Positions 34,979-47,200 of a stretch of DNA of 64,000 bases are shown one piece after another (the first letter of the stretch is position 1; every line of letters starts with the position of its first letter). The stretch comes from Echinarachnius parma. Its lineage: Eukaryota; Echinodermata; Echinoidea; Clypeasteroida; Echinarachniidae. Below the pieces are notes generated by a model. The model did no database searches, was not told the origin of the DNA, and was given only the letters and a program-made list of their open reading frames with translations. The position numbers and the translations under genes were made by a program. The stretch lies in NCBI GenBank assembly GCA_037951105.1, contig JBAMJV010002927.1, forward strand, positions 1 through 64,000. The letters are read 5' to 3'.

Positions 34979-36045
34979 GGTCATGCGTCAGGAACTCGCC
35001 TCCAAATAGGGTGGCGCCGTTACATTTTGGGTTTTTTTACTACCATTTTCTTTATTATTTTCAAAACCAGAAAACCAGAGAACAAATTTGGTATCATTTT
35101 AAAGAGCTATGAGAGTGCTACCTTTCTGCACAGTTTTAAATGTATACCTACTTCCAAAGTGGAGGTACAGCTATTTGAATGTTGGAGCCAGAGGGTGGCG
35201 CAGGAAGCGGCGCCCGTGTACAAAGTCTATGGGAAAATGCCTCTCGAAGTGCAATTTTTCTTAAAACGTTAATAACTTTGTCAAAACTAGATGTATAGTT
35301 ACAATGTAGGTATCAAATGAAAGCTTAAACATTGAACTATAATGTTTGATCATTGAAAAGTGTATCTGCTTGTTTGTTTTTAAACTAAATCAACACAAAC
35401 ACAGAAAATTGGGGGTTACCTGTACAAACTCTATGGGGGGCTGGGGGCACAATCGGGACTGAAACGTTTTGTGCATTTTTTTTTAAACGTTAATTTCTTC
35501 ACTACGACTTGGTGTAAAACTACAAATTTGGTATCATATTGAAGCTTACTTATCAAACTTTATCATTTCTCAATACAATTAGGCCTGCCCTCTATATTAT
35601 AATCCTTTAGTGACTCTTACATAGTGAAAATTATTGATTATTTGTTTGCATTTTTTTCATAAAGTATGAGTGAAAATATCTCACACAAAATAATCATGAA
35701 CCCCATACAATATTATATTGCTGTAAAGGTCTAAGTGTGCTTTGCATGAAAACATTATCATTAGTTGTCTAGAGCTACCTCAGGAAAAATTATCATGGAA
35801 AATATTGACCTCTGTAACTGGAAACAAAATTTCACATTTTGATTTTATAACAAAATAAGTATACACCTAGTGTTATTTCTGAGTGCATATTTGGATTCCT
35901 TGTGAAATTTCCTTTCAGAAAATGTATACTTTTGATATGATAGGGGGAGTTCTTCAGAAAATATTTGCTCTCAACTGAAACATTGTCCCGCAGAAGCCCA
36001 AATCGGCATGTAACGCAAAAGGAGGCGACCTCATGACACATGACC
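34979..36045. mobile_element. 1,067-bp non-autonomous transposon with a verified empty site
   Basis: The ends GGTCATGCGTCAGGAACTCG and the inverted CGACCTCATGACACATGACC form TIRs, flanked by ATAT on both sides. The duplicated unit 2 has a single uninterrupted GTATATATTCATTG at 39868, so the boundaries are exact. The interior contains two diverged copies of a block with CAAATTTGGTATCAT and ACGTTAAT motifs. No transposase is present. Confidence 0.8.
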
Positions 36046-37803
36046 ATATTCATTGTACTGCATTACTGCATTGAATGACCATCATGATACACATCACAAC
36101 TACGTAGAACCATCACTAATTAAAATGACATTTATGACAAGAATGACACATTTATGAAACACATTGACAAGAAAGGTGATCTGCAAAACAAACTAGAAAC
36201 ATGCTTCAAATTGCTTATAAGGTAGCATACAAAATAAGTAAATATGAATGGTAATAGACTACTCAGATTTATTTAAGAAATTAAATGAAACAAGTGACAA
36301 AATTAAATGAAACAAGTGACATAATTAAATCGTATAACGAACCGAGCAATGAGATGAGATTGGAGAACATACTACTTCTGTACAGTCACAACACTGTCCT
36401 TGGTGCAGATCAGTGGGCCATTCCAAGTTTTTAGTGTGTGCTTGGCTGAAATGTACAATTGTACATCTATGGTTGCCTCTACCTACATTTCAGTTTTAAT
36501 GCACCTATTTTAAAATTTTGTTATAAAATATGGAATATTGAATTGAATTGAATTGTATTTATTCGTCAAAATAAAATACAAAATATTACAAAATAAATGT
36601 ACATATCACAGATTAAAGGAGGGGGGTAATCCCGGCTTTGATTCAGGTTTATAGCTTTAAATATGTGCCTTTATTTATATACCACACTCTTTTTTTCAAA
36701 GAAATCCTTAAGTTGGGAAAAAAAGGTAAATTTCATGCAACTTTTTTGCTTTATTACGCATCAGCGTTCCATGCTCCTAAAAAAAAGTCATTTATAGCAG
36801 AGCGGGAATGTGCGCACGTGTCACCCGATTCATGACATCACATGCAGACCGCAACGCGGAGGAATGTGCATTGTTTACATGCAGAGCCTATGACTTGCTT
36901 GTAAAACAAACTCGTTTTTGCTTGTAAATTGAGGTTTTACTGAAAATGCTTAAGAATTGCTAAGAAATGAATTGTAGCAGGATGCAGCTACACATCTGAG
37001 TGTATATCGTCCATGATATAAGCCTGAACAAATGTTTGCAAATATTGAAACAAATGGAAATAATATCTCTGTGTCAACGTGAGTATTGCACTCAGCGTGT
37101 ACGTCTATGACCGAGCTAAACTGCGATTGCCTGCAGGTGACGTCACAAAGATGACGTCATTTTTTGTTCGCCCGGGACTCAGTTTTTTTACGGGGGTTCC
37201 GAAAGTGAATTTACAAGTTGATTTTTTTTATTTTACTGGGTTTTCCCACGAGGAAAATATGTTTGTATTAGTAATCTTCATGAAAATCTACCTTAGATAC
37301 AGTAAAACCCAATTTTGAGGCAGTTTTCTTGTCACCATACCTTTAAAGCGGGGACCTCTGTGAAGCAGCAGCTTGTAGTTGAGGAATATAGTTGTATACA
37401 TATATTACAATATTAAAGTTCACTTCATACATAAACATGAAAACACATACATGTATACAAATACAAATGTATATATACATAATACAAACTTGAATAAAAT
37501 ATATTTTGTAAGGGTGAACCACCTTTAGAGGGATAGCTGAGTTTCGGTATAGAGAGTACAGTTTTGGTCAAACTGAATTTTAGTAACCAAAACCTTTACT
37601 CTACCATGCTCGAAATGTATTTAAATTTACAAACGACTAAGTAAAAAGCATGTTATCATTAACAAGGAGGCTTTAAAACTCTCTAAAGACTGATTGGTTT
37701 CACCCGTTTTTAATAAACATGAGGATGTGATGCTTTGTTGAGATATCAACAACTCTTTAAAAACATATTTTGTAAATTTTTGAGAGTGGAAAGCTTTTTT
37801 TTA

Positions 37804-38165
37804 ATGTGGACGTGGTGTGGCAAGATAGGTAGAGCGCGCGCTTTCCAATCGTGAGATCCCGAGTTCAAACTCTGTGTAGGCCCACTAGGTTTGACCTTCA
37901 GCAAGACAATTAATTCACATTGCTGCTCTCTACACAGGTGTATAAATGGGTACCATGGTCGGGTGTTAATTAGCCTTAGCGCCATAATCAGTGGCAGCTC
38001 CGCTAGTATGCTCCCCGGGGAGTTGAGAAAGTACGCAATAGTATTGTGTGGGTTTGAAATTTACCCGATGACCATGGGTAATAATAATATAAATAATTAT
38101 TTTTAAGCGCAGTAGAGTATTTATAGTATAGTAGCTGCGCTATATTAATGTTCATACTATTATAA
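37804..38165 (+). mobile_element. tRNA-headed SINE, copy A
   Basis: The head GACGTGGTGTGG...GTAGAGCGCGCGCTTTCC has a B box-like GAGTTCAAACTC. The body includes CAGCAAGACAATTAATTCAC, CATTGCTGCTCTCTAC and AGTATGCTCCCCGGGGAG. The tail reads CTGCGCTATATTAATGTTC, resembling CR1/L2 3' ends. It interrupts a decayed TTAA MITE. Confidence 0.7.
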
Positions 38166-39595
38166 TTTTTGTTCCCAACGGCTGGTCAAAAATTATTGAC
38201 TTTTATATAGTGGGGCTCTACAATAATTACAAATGGTAGAAGTTTGAAGTTGAAGTTTATTAAAAAAAAAAAATGTATGTACATCATAAAACAAAGAATG
38301 TAAGGCAAATCATAAAACAAGCTGTACAAGATTTACAAAACAATGAATTACTGCAAAAGCTTAATCAAAGCTTACATAAAACACATTTATACAAAAGTTC
38401 AAGTTGTTGCTAAAAAGAAAACCAAAAGTTAGCACAAGTGCTAGTCGAGATCGGTTTTCTCTGTTCATTATATCGATAGTGTATCTCTTCATTATAAGCA
38501 TTATACTAATTCTCAACATTATATTGTATACATACAAAAATACAAAACATTACTAACTACTAACATAACAGATAATTTATTTGTTCATCAAATAAATTAT
38601 GAGGGCAGTACGAAATGAATATTTCAGCCGTCGCTGAACTAAAAAAGGTTTATTCTGTCATTAGTACCGTATGGTCTTTCAAATTTGCCACTTGAAGTTT
38701 TCCATTACCTCACAACAAAATTATTGTGTGCAGCGCACTGTATACTAAAACTCAACTATACCTTTAAGTTAATCTACTGTATATGTTTGTCGTAATCATG
38801 TGTTCGACCCAGTAAAGAAACACGTAAGTAGATTGCGACGCGAGTATAATTATACCATTCGTATTTGCCAATTGCTTTTAAATGTTTCTTTTCCTGCTCA
38901 TTCTGGTACTGCGCAGAAACTCCTCTGAGTTAACTTGTACAAGTGTCATAGTTGCCTGTGCACAAATAATGTATTAACATATTTAGTATGTCAATCAGTA
39001 TTATTTTGTCAGTATGCTCTTTTAAAATACAATTTGTTTTTCTTTTGTTATATTGTGTGTTTTTTTTTACCAATATCAAAATATGGTACAATTCGGCTTT
39101 TTATTGACAGACATTTTGTGTGCAATGAACTGATTTGAATGTAACTGAAATTCATATTTCATGTACATAGTTCATCAATATTTGTACAACTTAAAATTTA
39201 CAATAATTCACAGCAATTGTATTTTGCATCTTAAAATTGTACACATCATATATGAGATATATATAGCACTGAACAAACAAACGGAAGCTACGTTTAAACA
39301 TAATTTTCTGACTGTACAATTTTGTCTGGGATATACTGTACACAACAATGTGTACATATGAAGAGCTTTCTTCCAAAAGGCTCTATATCCACTTGTTCAA
39401 CTTTCGAGGAAAATGCGTTTCTTTGACCAACTTTGTACACGTGCCTAGGGGAATATGAAAATTGAACTTTCAATATTTTGATTTTTAGTGAGTAATTTGT
39501 CGTAAAATGTAGATTCCTAGATAGCTGCGTAGCGTATACATGTATATATATCGTTAACTCATTTGTTTTTTTTATGGAAAGTGGATTTAGCGCCT

Positions 39596-42500
39596 ATGGT
39601 GGGTGCTTTGTGTTAAATCTTGGGTATGGGCCTAGATATTATATAAATACAAAACAATTTCTTAAATACAAATTCATAACAAGTGCACTATGAACATTGT
39701 TTTTAGCAAGAAGTTTAATGAAAATACATGTATGGAGACTGCACTTTATAGGAATGTCATTATTGATAACAAATGTTGATTTGGTTTATTACACACAATA
39801 TGATTAAACAACAACTAAAGTGCTGAGATATGACCAATTACAAATCAACTTTTTGTAACAAATAATGTATATATTCATTGTACTGCATTACTGCATTGAA
39901 TGACCATCATGATACACATCACAACTACGTAGAACCATCACTAATTAAAATGACATTTATGACAAGAATGACACATTTATGAAACACATTGACAAGAAAG
40001 GTGATCTGCAAAACAAACTAGAAACATGCTTCAAATTGCTTATAAGGTAGCGTACAAAATAAGTAAATATGAATGGTAATAGACTACTCAGATTTATTTA
40101 AGAAATTAAATGAAACAAGTGACAAAATTAAATGAAACAAGTGACATAATTAAATCGTATAACGAACCGAGCAATGAGATGAGATTGGAGAACATACTAC
40201 TTCTGTACAGTCACAACACTGTCCTTGGTGCAGATCAGTGGGCCATTCCAAGTTTTTAGTGTGTGCTTGGCTGAAATGTACAATTGTACATCTATGGTTG
40301 CCTCTATATCTACATTTCAGTTTTAATGCACCTATTTTTAAATTTTGTTATAAAATATGGAATATTGAATTGAATTGAATTGTATTTATTCGTCAAAATA
40401 AAATACAAAATATTACAAAATAAATGTACATATCACAGATTAAAGGAGGGGGGTAATCCCGGCTTTGATTCAGGTTTATAGCTTTAAATATGTGCCTTTA
40501 TTTATATACCACACTCTTTTTTTCAAAGAAATCCTTAAGTTGGGAAAAAAAGGTAAATTTCATGCAACTTTTTTGCTTTATTACGCATCGGCGTTCCATG
40601 CTCCTAAAAAAAAGTCATTTATAGCAGAGCGGGAATGTGCGCACGTGTCACCCGATTCATGACATCACATGCAGACCGCAACGCGGAGGAATGTGCATTG
40701 TTTACATGCAGAGCCTATGACTTGCTTGTAAAACAAACTCGTTTTTGCTTGTAAATTGAGGTTTTACTGAAAATGCTTAAGAATTGCTAAGAAATGAATT
40801 GTAGCAGGATGCAGCTACACATCTGAGTGTATATCGTCCATGATATAAACCTGAACAAATGTTTGCAAATATTGAAACAAATGGAAATAATATCTCTGTG
40901 TCAACGTGAGTATTGCACTCAGCGTGTACGTCTATGACCGAGCTAAACTGCGATTGCCTGCAGGTGACGTCACAAAGATGACGTCATTTTTTGTTCGCCC
41001 GGGACTCAGTTTTTTTACGGGGGTTCCGAAAGTGAATTTACAAGTTGATTTTTTTTATTTTACTGGGTTTTCCCACGAGGAAAATATGTTTGTATTAGTA
41101 ATCTTCATGAAAATCTACCTTAGATACAGTAAAACCCAATTTTGAGGCAGTTTTCTTGTCACCATACCTTTAAAGCGGGGACCTCTGTGAAGCAGCAGCT
41201 TGTAGTTGAGGAATATAGTTGTATACATATATTACAATATTGAAGTTCACTTCATACATAAACATGAAAACACATACATGTATACAAATACAAATGTATA
41301 TACATAATACAAACTTGAATAAAATATATTTTGTAAGGGTGAACCACCTTTAGAGGGATAGCTGAGTTTCGGTATAGAGAGTACAGTTTTGGTCAAACTG
41401 AATTTTAGTAACCAAAACCTTTACTCTACCATGCTCGAAATGTATTTAAATTTACAAACGACTAAGTAAAAAGCATGTTATCATTAACAAGGAGCCTTTA
41501 AAACTCTCTAAAGACTGATTGGTTTCACCCGTTTTTAATAAACATGAGGATGTGATGCTTTGTTGAGATATCAACAACTCTTTAAAAACATATTTTGTAA
41601 ATTTTTGAGAGTGGAAAGCTTTTTTTTAATGTGGACGTGGTGTGGCAAGATAGGTAGAGCGCGCGCTTTCCAATCGTGAGATCCCGAGTTCAAACTCTGT
41701 GTAGGCCCACTAGGTTTGACCTTCAGCAAGACAATTAATTCACATTGCTGCTCTCTACACAGGTGTATAAATGGGTACCATGGTCGGGTGTTAATTAGCC
41801 TTAGCGCCATAATCAGTGGCAGCTCCGCTAGTATGCTCCCCGGGGAGTTGAGAAAGTATGCAATAGTATTGTGTGGGTTTGAAATTTACCCGATGACCAT
41901 GGGTAATAATAATATAAATAATTATTTTTAAGCGCAGTAGAGTATTTATAGTAGCTGCGCTATATAAATGTTCATACTATTATAATTTTTGTTCCCAACG
42001 GCTGGTCAAAAATTATTGACTTTTATATAGTGGGGCTCTACAATAATTACAAATGGTAGAAGTTTGAAGTTGAAGTTTATTAAAAAAAAAAAAATGTATG
42101 TACATCATAAAACAAAGAATGTAAGGCAAATCATAAAACAAGCTGTACAAGATTTACAAAACAATGAATTACTGCAAAAGCTTAATCAAAGCTTACATAA
42201 AACACATTTATACAAAAGTTCAAGTTGTTGCTAAAAAGAAAACCAAAAGTTAGCACAAGTGCTAGTCGAGATCGGTTTTCTCTGTTCATTATATCGATAG
42301 TGTATCTCTTCATTATAAGCATTATACTAATTCTCAACATTATATTGTATACATACAAAAATACAAAACATTACTAACTACTAACATAACAGATAATTTA
42401 TTTGTTCATCAAATAAATTATGAGGGCAGTACGAAATGAATATTTCAGCCGTCGCTGAACTAAAAAAGGTTTATTCTGTCATTAGTACCGTATGGTCTTT

Positions 42501-43404
42501 CAAATTTGCCACTTGAAGTTTTCCATTACCTCACAACAAAATTATTGTGTGCAGCGCACTGTATACTAAAACTCAACTATACCTTTAAGTTAATCTACTG
42601 TATATGTTTGTCGTAATCATGTGTTCGACCCAGTAAAGAAACACGTAAGTAGATTGCGACGCGAGTATAATTATACCATTCGTATTTGCCAATTGCTTTT
42701 AAATGTTTCTTTTCCTGCTCATTCTGGTACTGCGCAGAAACTCCTCTGAGTTAACTTGTACAAGTGTCATAGTTGCCTGTGCACAAATAATGTATTAACA
42801 TATTTAGTATGTCAATCAGTATTATTTTGTCAGTTTGCTCTTTTAAAATACAATTTGTTTTTCTTTTGTTATATTGTGTGTTTTTTTTTGGTCCAATTCG
42901 GCTTTTTATTGACAGACATTTTGTGTGCAATGAACTGATTTGGAATGTAACTGAAATTCATATTTCATGTACATAGTTCATCAATATTTGTACAACTTAA
43001 AATTTACAATAATTCACAGCAATTGTATTTTGCATCTTAAAATTGTACACATCATATATGAGATATATATAGCACTGAACAAACAAACGGAAGCTACGTT
43101 TAAACATAATTTTCTGACTGTACAATTTTGTCTGGGATATACTGTACACAACAATGTGTACATATGAAGAGCTTTCTTCCAAAAGGCTCTATATCCACTT
43201 GTTCAACTTTCGAGGAAAATGCGTTTCTTTGCCCAACTTTGTACACGTGCCTAGGGGAATATGAAAATTGAACTTTCAATATTTTGATTTTTAGTGAGTA
43301 ATTTGTCGTAAAATGTAGATTCCTAGATAGCTGCGTAGCGTATACATGTATATATATCGTTAACTCATTTTTTTTATTTTATGGAAAGTGGATTTAGCGC
43401 CTAT
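39596..43404 (+). repeat. Tandem segmental duplication, unit 2 (3.8 kb)
   Basis: It is collinear with unit 1 at an offset of about 3,827 bp beyond the inserted transposon. The LINE-like tail is at about 40370 and the decayed TTAA MITE at about 41357-42590. A small deletion near 42890 distinguishes it from unit 1. Confidence 0.85.
41630..41990 (+). mobile_element. tRNA-headed SINE, copy B (duplicate of copy A)
   Basis: It is the same insertion as copy A, carried along by the segmental duplication. Its tail reads CTGCGCTATATAAATGTTC. Confidence 0.7.
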
Positions 43405-43710
43405 TGGAACGGAGCTCTTCATATATTATCTGGAAAACATACTATAGTGGCCATATAAAATGTGTCATTCAATATGCTAACCTTGAGCGTAAAATAAATG
43501 GAGCTGTGTAATACAAATGAATAGCCAATTTGTAAAAGCGATCGATTCGAGTACAACTAAATTTGTCTACACGCTAGGTTCATTGTAAATGGAAAACTTA
43601 CATTTTTAGGAAATTTTGTTTTAAAAGTATATAACACACTAGAGCTGAAGTCGAGTGGATCTCTGTTTTCTTTGATATGTAAGGTAAGATGAATTCTAAA
43701 TGCACTTAAG
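43405..43710. other. Unassigned sequence between the duplication and a SINE
   Basis: I see no gene or repeat end here. Confidence 0.4.
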
Positions 43711-44010
43711 TGGACGTGGTGTGGAAACATCGGTGGAGCGCAGGCTTTCGGATCTCGAGATCCTGAGTTCGAACCCTGCCCACTCCATTTGTCCTTCAGC
43801 AAGACAATTAATCCACATTGCTGCTCTCTACCCAGGAGCTAGTATGCTCCCCTGGGAGTTGAGATGGTGCACAATATAATTGTGTGGGTTTGAACTGTAC
43901 CTGATGATCAAGGGTAATAATGCGCCTCTGAATTTTACGTTCACTGTGTTGAATAATATCTACAATATGTATTTTTAAAATAAATTTGCATAAAGCGCTA
44001 TAAAGAATTA
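43711..44010 (+). mobile_element. tRNA-headed SINE, copy C
   Basis: An independent insertion of the same family. The B box is better preserved here (GAGTTCGAACCC). The body keeps CAGCAAGACAATTAATCCAC and AGTATGCTCCCCTGGGAG. Its 3' end lies about 200 bp past the stop codon of the ankyrin gene, and TTTATT at 44011 gives that gene a possible AATAAA on the minus strand. Confidence 0.7.
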
Positions 44011-44207
44011 GTTTTATTTCCCTGGACGTTTTACAGCGGACTGGGTGGGGATATGTTGGTAAATGCATTGCAATTTACCCATTGTAGGTAGACAGGCGTA
44101 ACACACTAAATCATTTTTTTTTGGTGGGCAATCGTGATCATAAACAGAGCAGCAAGCAAATTATATTGCACCCTTAGCTTTTCCCCTTACCCACAACAAT
44201 ACACGGG

Positions 44208-47200
44208 TCAATCTCTCTTACTACGTGCTCCCTCTGACTGCAAAAATGTCACAACTTCATGTCTATTTCCTTGAAGAGCATAATCCAATGTATAATATCC
44301 AGAGCTACTTCGCTTGTTTATATTAGCTCCACTTTCTAGAAGGAACTTGACTATATCAAGATGCCCATGTGACACCGCAACATGAAACGGTGTCATACCA
44401 TCATGCTTCCCTTGATCTATCTTTGCTCCATTATATATGAGATACTTAACAATGTCGAGTTGACCTTTCAAACAGGCATTACGGAGAGGTGTCCAGCCAT
44501 CTTTATTAATATGGTCTATGTTAGCTCCCTTTGGAAGCATAAACTCAACAACCTCAAGTGCATTTTCCTTGACAGCTAAGTGTAAAGGAGTGGATCCATC
44601 ATTACACTGCTTGTGGATGTTAGCCCCATTATCTAGGAGGAACTTGACAATTTCAAGATGACAATACGATGTTGCAACATGAAGTGGTGTACAGCCATCG
44701 TTTTCACAATGTTCTATATCAGCTCCCATTGAAAGCAACAACCTTAACACCTGGAGTGCATTTTCCTTGGCAGCTAAGTGTAAAGGAGTGGATCCATCAT
44801 TAGACTGCTTGTTGATGTTAACGCCATTATCTAGGAGGACCTTGACAATTTCAAAATGACCATACGAAGTTGCAACATGAAGTGGGGTAGAGCCATCCTT
44901 TTTAACTTGTTCTACATTTGTTCCTTTACAGAGGAGATACCTAGCAGTGTAAAGATGACCTTTCTCACAGGCAACATGGAGAGGAGTCCGGCCATCGTTA
45001 TCAATTTGTCCTATGTCAGCTCCCATTGAGAGCATCAACATTAAAACAGAGAGTGCATTTTTCTTGGCAGCAGCCAAGTGTAAAGGAGTGGATCCGTCAT
45101 TACACTGCTTGTGGATGTTAGCCCCATTATATAGGAGGACCTTGACAATTTCAAAATGACCATACGAAGTTGCAACATGAAGTGGGGTAGAGCCATCCTT
45201 TTTAACTTGTTCTACATTTGTTCCTTTAGATAGGAGATACCTCACAGTGTAAAGATGACCTTTCTCACAGACAACATGGAGAGGTGTCCGGCCATCGCTA
45301 TCACTGTGTTCTATGTCAGCTCCCATTGAGAGCAACAACCCTAAAACCTCGAATAAATCTTCCTTGGCAGCCAAGTGTAAAGGAGTGGATCCATCATTAG
45401 ACTGCTTGTTGATGTTAGCACCATTATCTAGGAGGAACTTGACGATTTGAGGATGACCATACCTAGTTGCAACATGAAGTGGGGTAGAGCCATCATTTCT
45501 TACTTGGTCTATCTTTGCTCCTGCAGAGTGGAGATACTTGACGACATCTAGATGACCTTTCAAGCAGGCAACATGGAGAGATGTCCAGCCTTCTTCTTTG
45601 CCCTGTCCTATGTCTGCTTCCTTTGATAAAAATAACTCTACAACCTCTAGTGCACTGTTTTGAGTTGCCAATTGCAATGGAGTGAACCCTTCATTAGACT
45701 TATTATAAATATTAGCCCCGTTATCCAAGAAGTACTGTACAATGTCAACATGTCTATTCGCAGCTGCAACATGAAGTGGAGTCAGACCATCATTTGTAAC
45801 ATGATCTAGCCTTTCTCCTTTAGAGAGGAGATAATTAACAATGTCAAGATGACCTTTCTCACAGGCAACATGGAGAGCTGTCCGGCCTTCGTTATCACCA
45901 TGTTCTATGTCAGCTCCTATTGAGAGCAACAAGCTTAAAATCCCGAGTGCATTTTCCTGAGCAGCCAAGTGTAAAGGAGTGGATCCATCATTAGACTGCT
46001 TGTTGATGTTAGCCCCATTATCTAGGAGGAATTCAACAATTTCAAGATGGCCATTTGTAGTTGCAACATGAAGTGGTGTAGAGCCATCATTTTTTACTTG
46101 GTTTATCTTTGCTCCTGCAGTAATTAGATACGTGACAACATCTAAATGACCTATCAAGCAGGCATAATGGAGAGATGTCCATCCCTCACTATGACCCTGT
46201 CCTATGTTAGCTTCCTTTAATAACAAACACCATACAACATCAAGTGCATTGTTTTGAGTGGCCAACTGCAATGGAGTTAACCCTTCATTAGTCTTATCAT
46301 ATATATTAGCCCCGTTATCCAGAAGGTACTGTACAATGTCAACATGTCCTTTTGCAACTGCAACATGAAGTGGAGTTAGACCATCATTTGTGACATGATC
46401 TACTTTTTCTCCTTTAGAAAGGAAATACTTCACAATGTCAAGATGACCTTTCTCACAGGCAACATGGAGAGGTGTCCGGCCATCCTTATCACCTTGTTTT
46501 ATGTCAGCTCCCATTGACATCAATAACCCTAAAATCTCAAGTGCATTTTCCTTGGCAGCCAAGTGTAAAGCAGTGGACCCGTCATTACACTGCTTGTTGA
46601 TGTTAGCCCCTGTATCTTGGAGGAACTTGATAATTTCAAGATGACAATACATAGTTGCAACATGAAGTGGTGTAGAGCCATCTTTTTTCACTTGATCTAT
46701 CTTATATCCTGCAGAGAGGAGATATTTTACAACATCTAGATGACCTTTCAAGCAGGCATAATGGAGAGATGTCCAGCCTTCTTCCTTACCCTGTCCTATG
46801 TCAGCTTCCTTTAATAACAATAACTCTACAACATCAAGTGCACTGTTCTGAGTAGCCAAATGCAATGGAGTGAAACCTTTATTAGTCTTTTCGTGTACAT
46901 TAGCACCATCACTTATGAGGACCTTTACAATATCAATGTGTCCATTCTCAGCTGCAACATGGAGTGGTCTTGATCCATTGGTATCACCGTGTTCTATGTC
47001 AGCTCCCATTGAAAGCAACAACCTTAAAACCTCATGTGCGTTTTCCTTAGCAGCTAAGTGTAAAGGAGTGGATCCATTATTAGATTGCTTGTTGAAGTTA
47101 GCCCCTTTATCTAGGAGGAACTTGACAATTTCAAGATGACCATACGTAGTTGCAACATGAAGTGGTGTAGAGCCATTGGTATCACCTTGTTTTATGTCAG

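Larger units (their letters stand above)
34700..39595 (+). repeat. Tandem segmental duplication, unit 1 (4.9 kb including an inserted transposon)
   Basis: It begins ATGGTGGGTGCTTTGTG and ends GATTTAGCGCCT, and is followed without gap by unit 2. Apart from the 1,067-bp insertion, units differ by scattered substitutions and small indels, which suggests a fairly recent event. Contents: a LINE-like tail with (AATTG)n at 36539-36570, a decayed TTAA MITE (about 37530-38770) split by a SINE, and no convincing gene. Confidence 0.85.

Noticed and set aside
43808-44068. 86-codon minus-strand frame next to the ankyrin gene as an extra exon
   Set aside because: It overlaps SINE copy C and lies downstream of the stop codon of the ankyrin frame.
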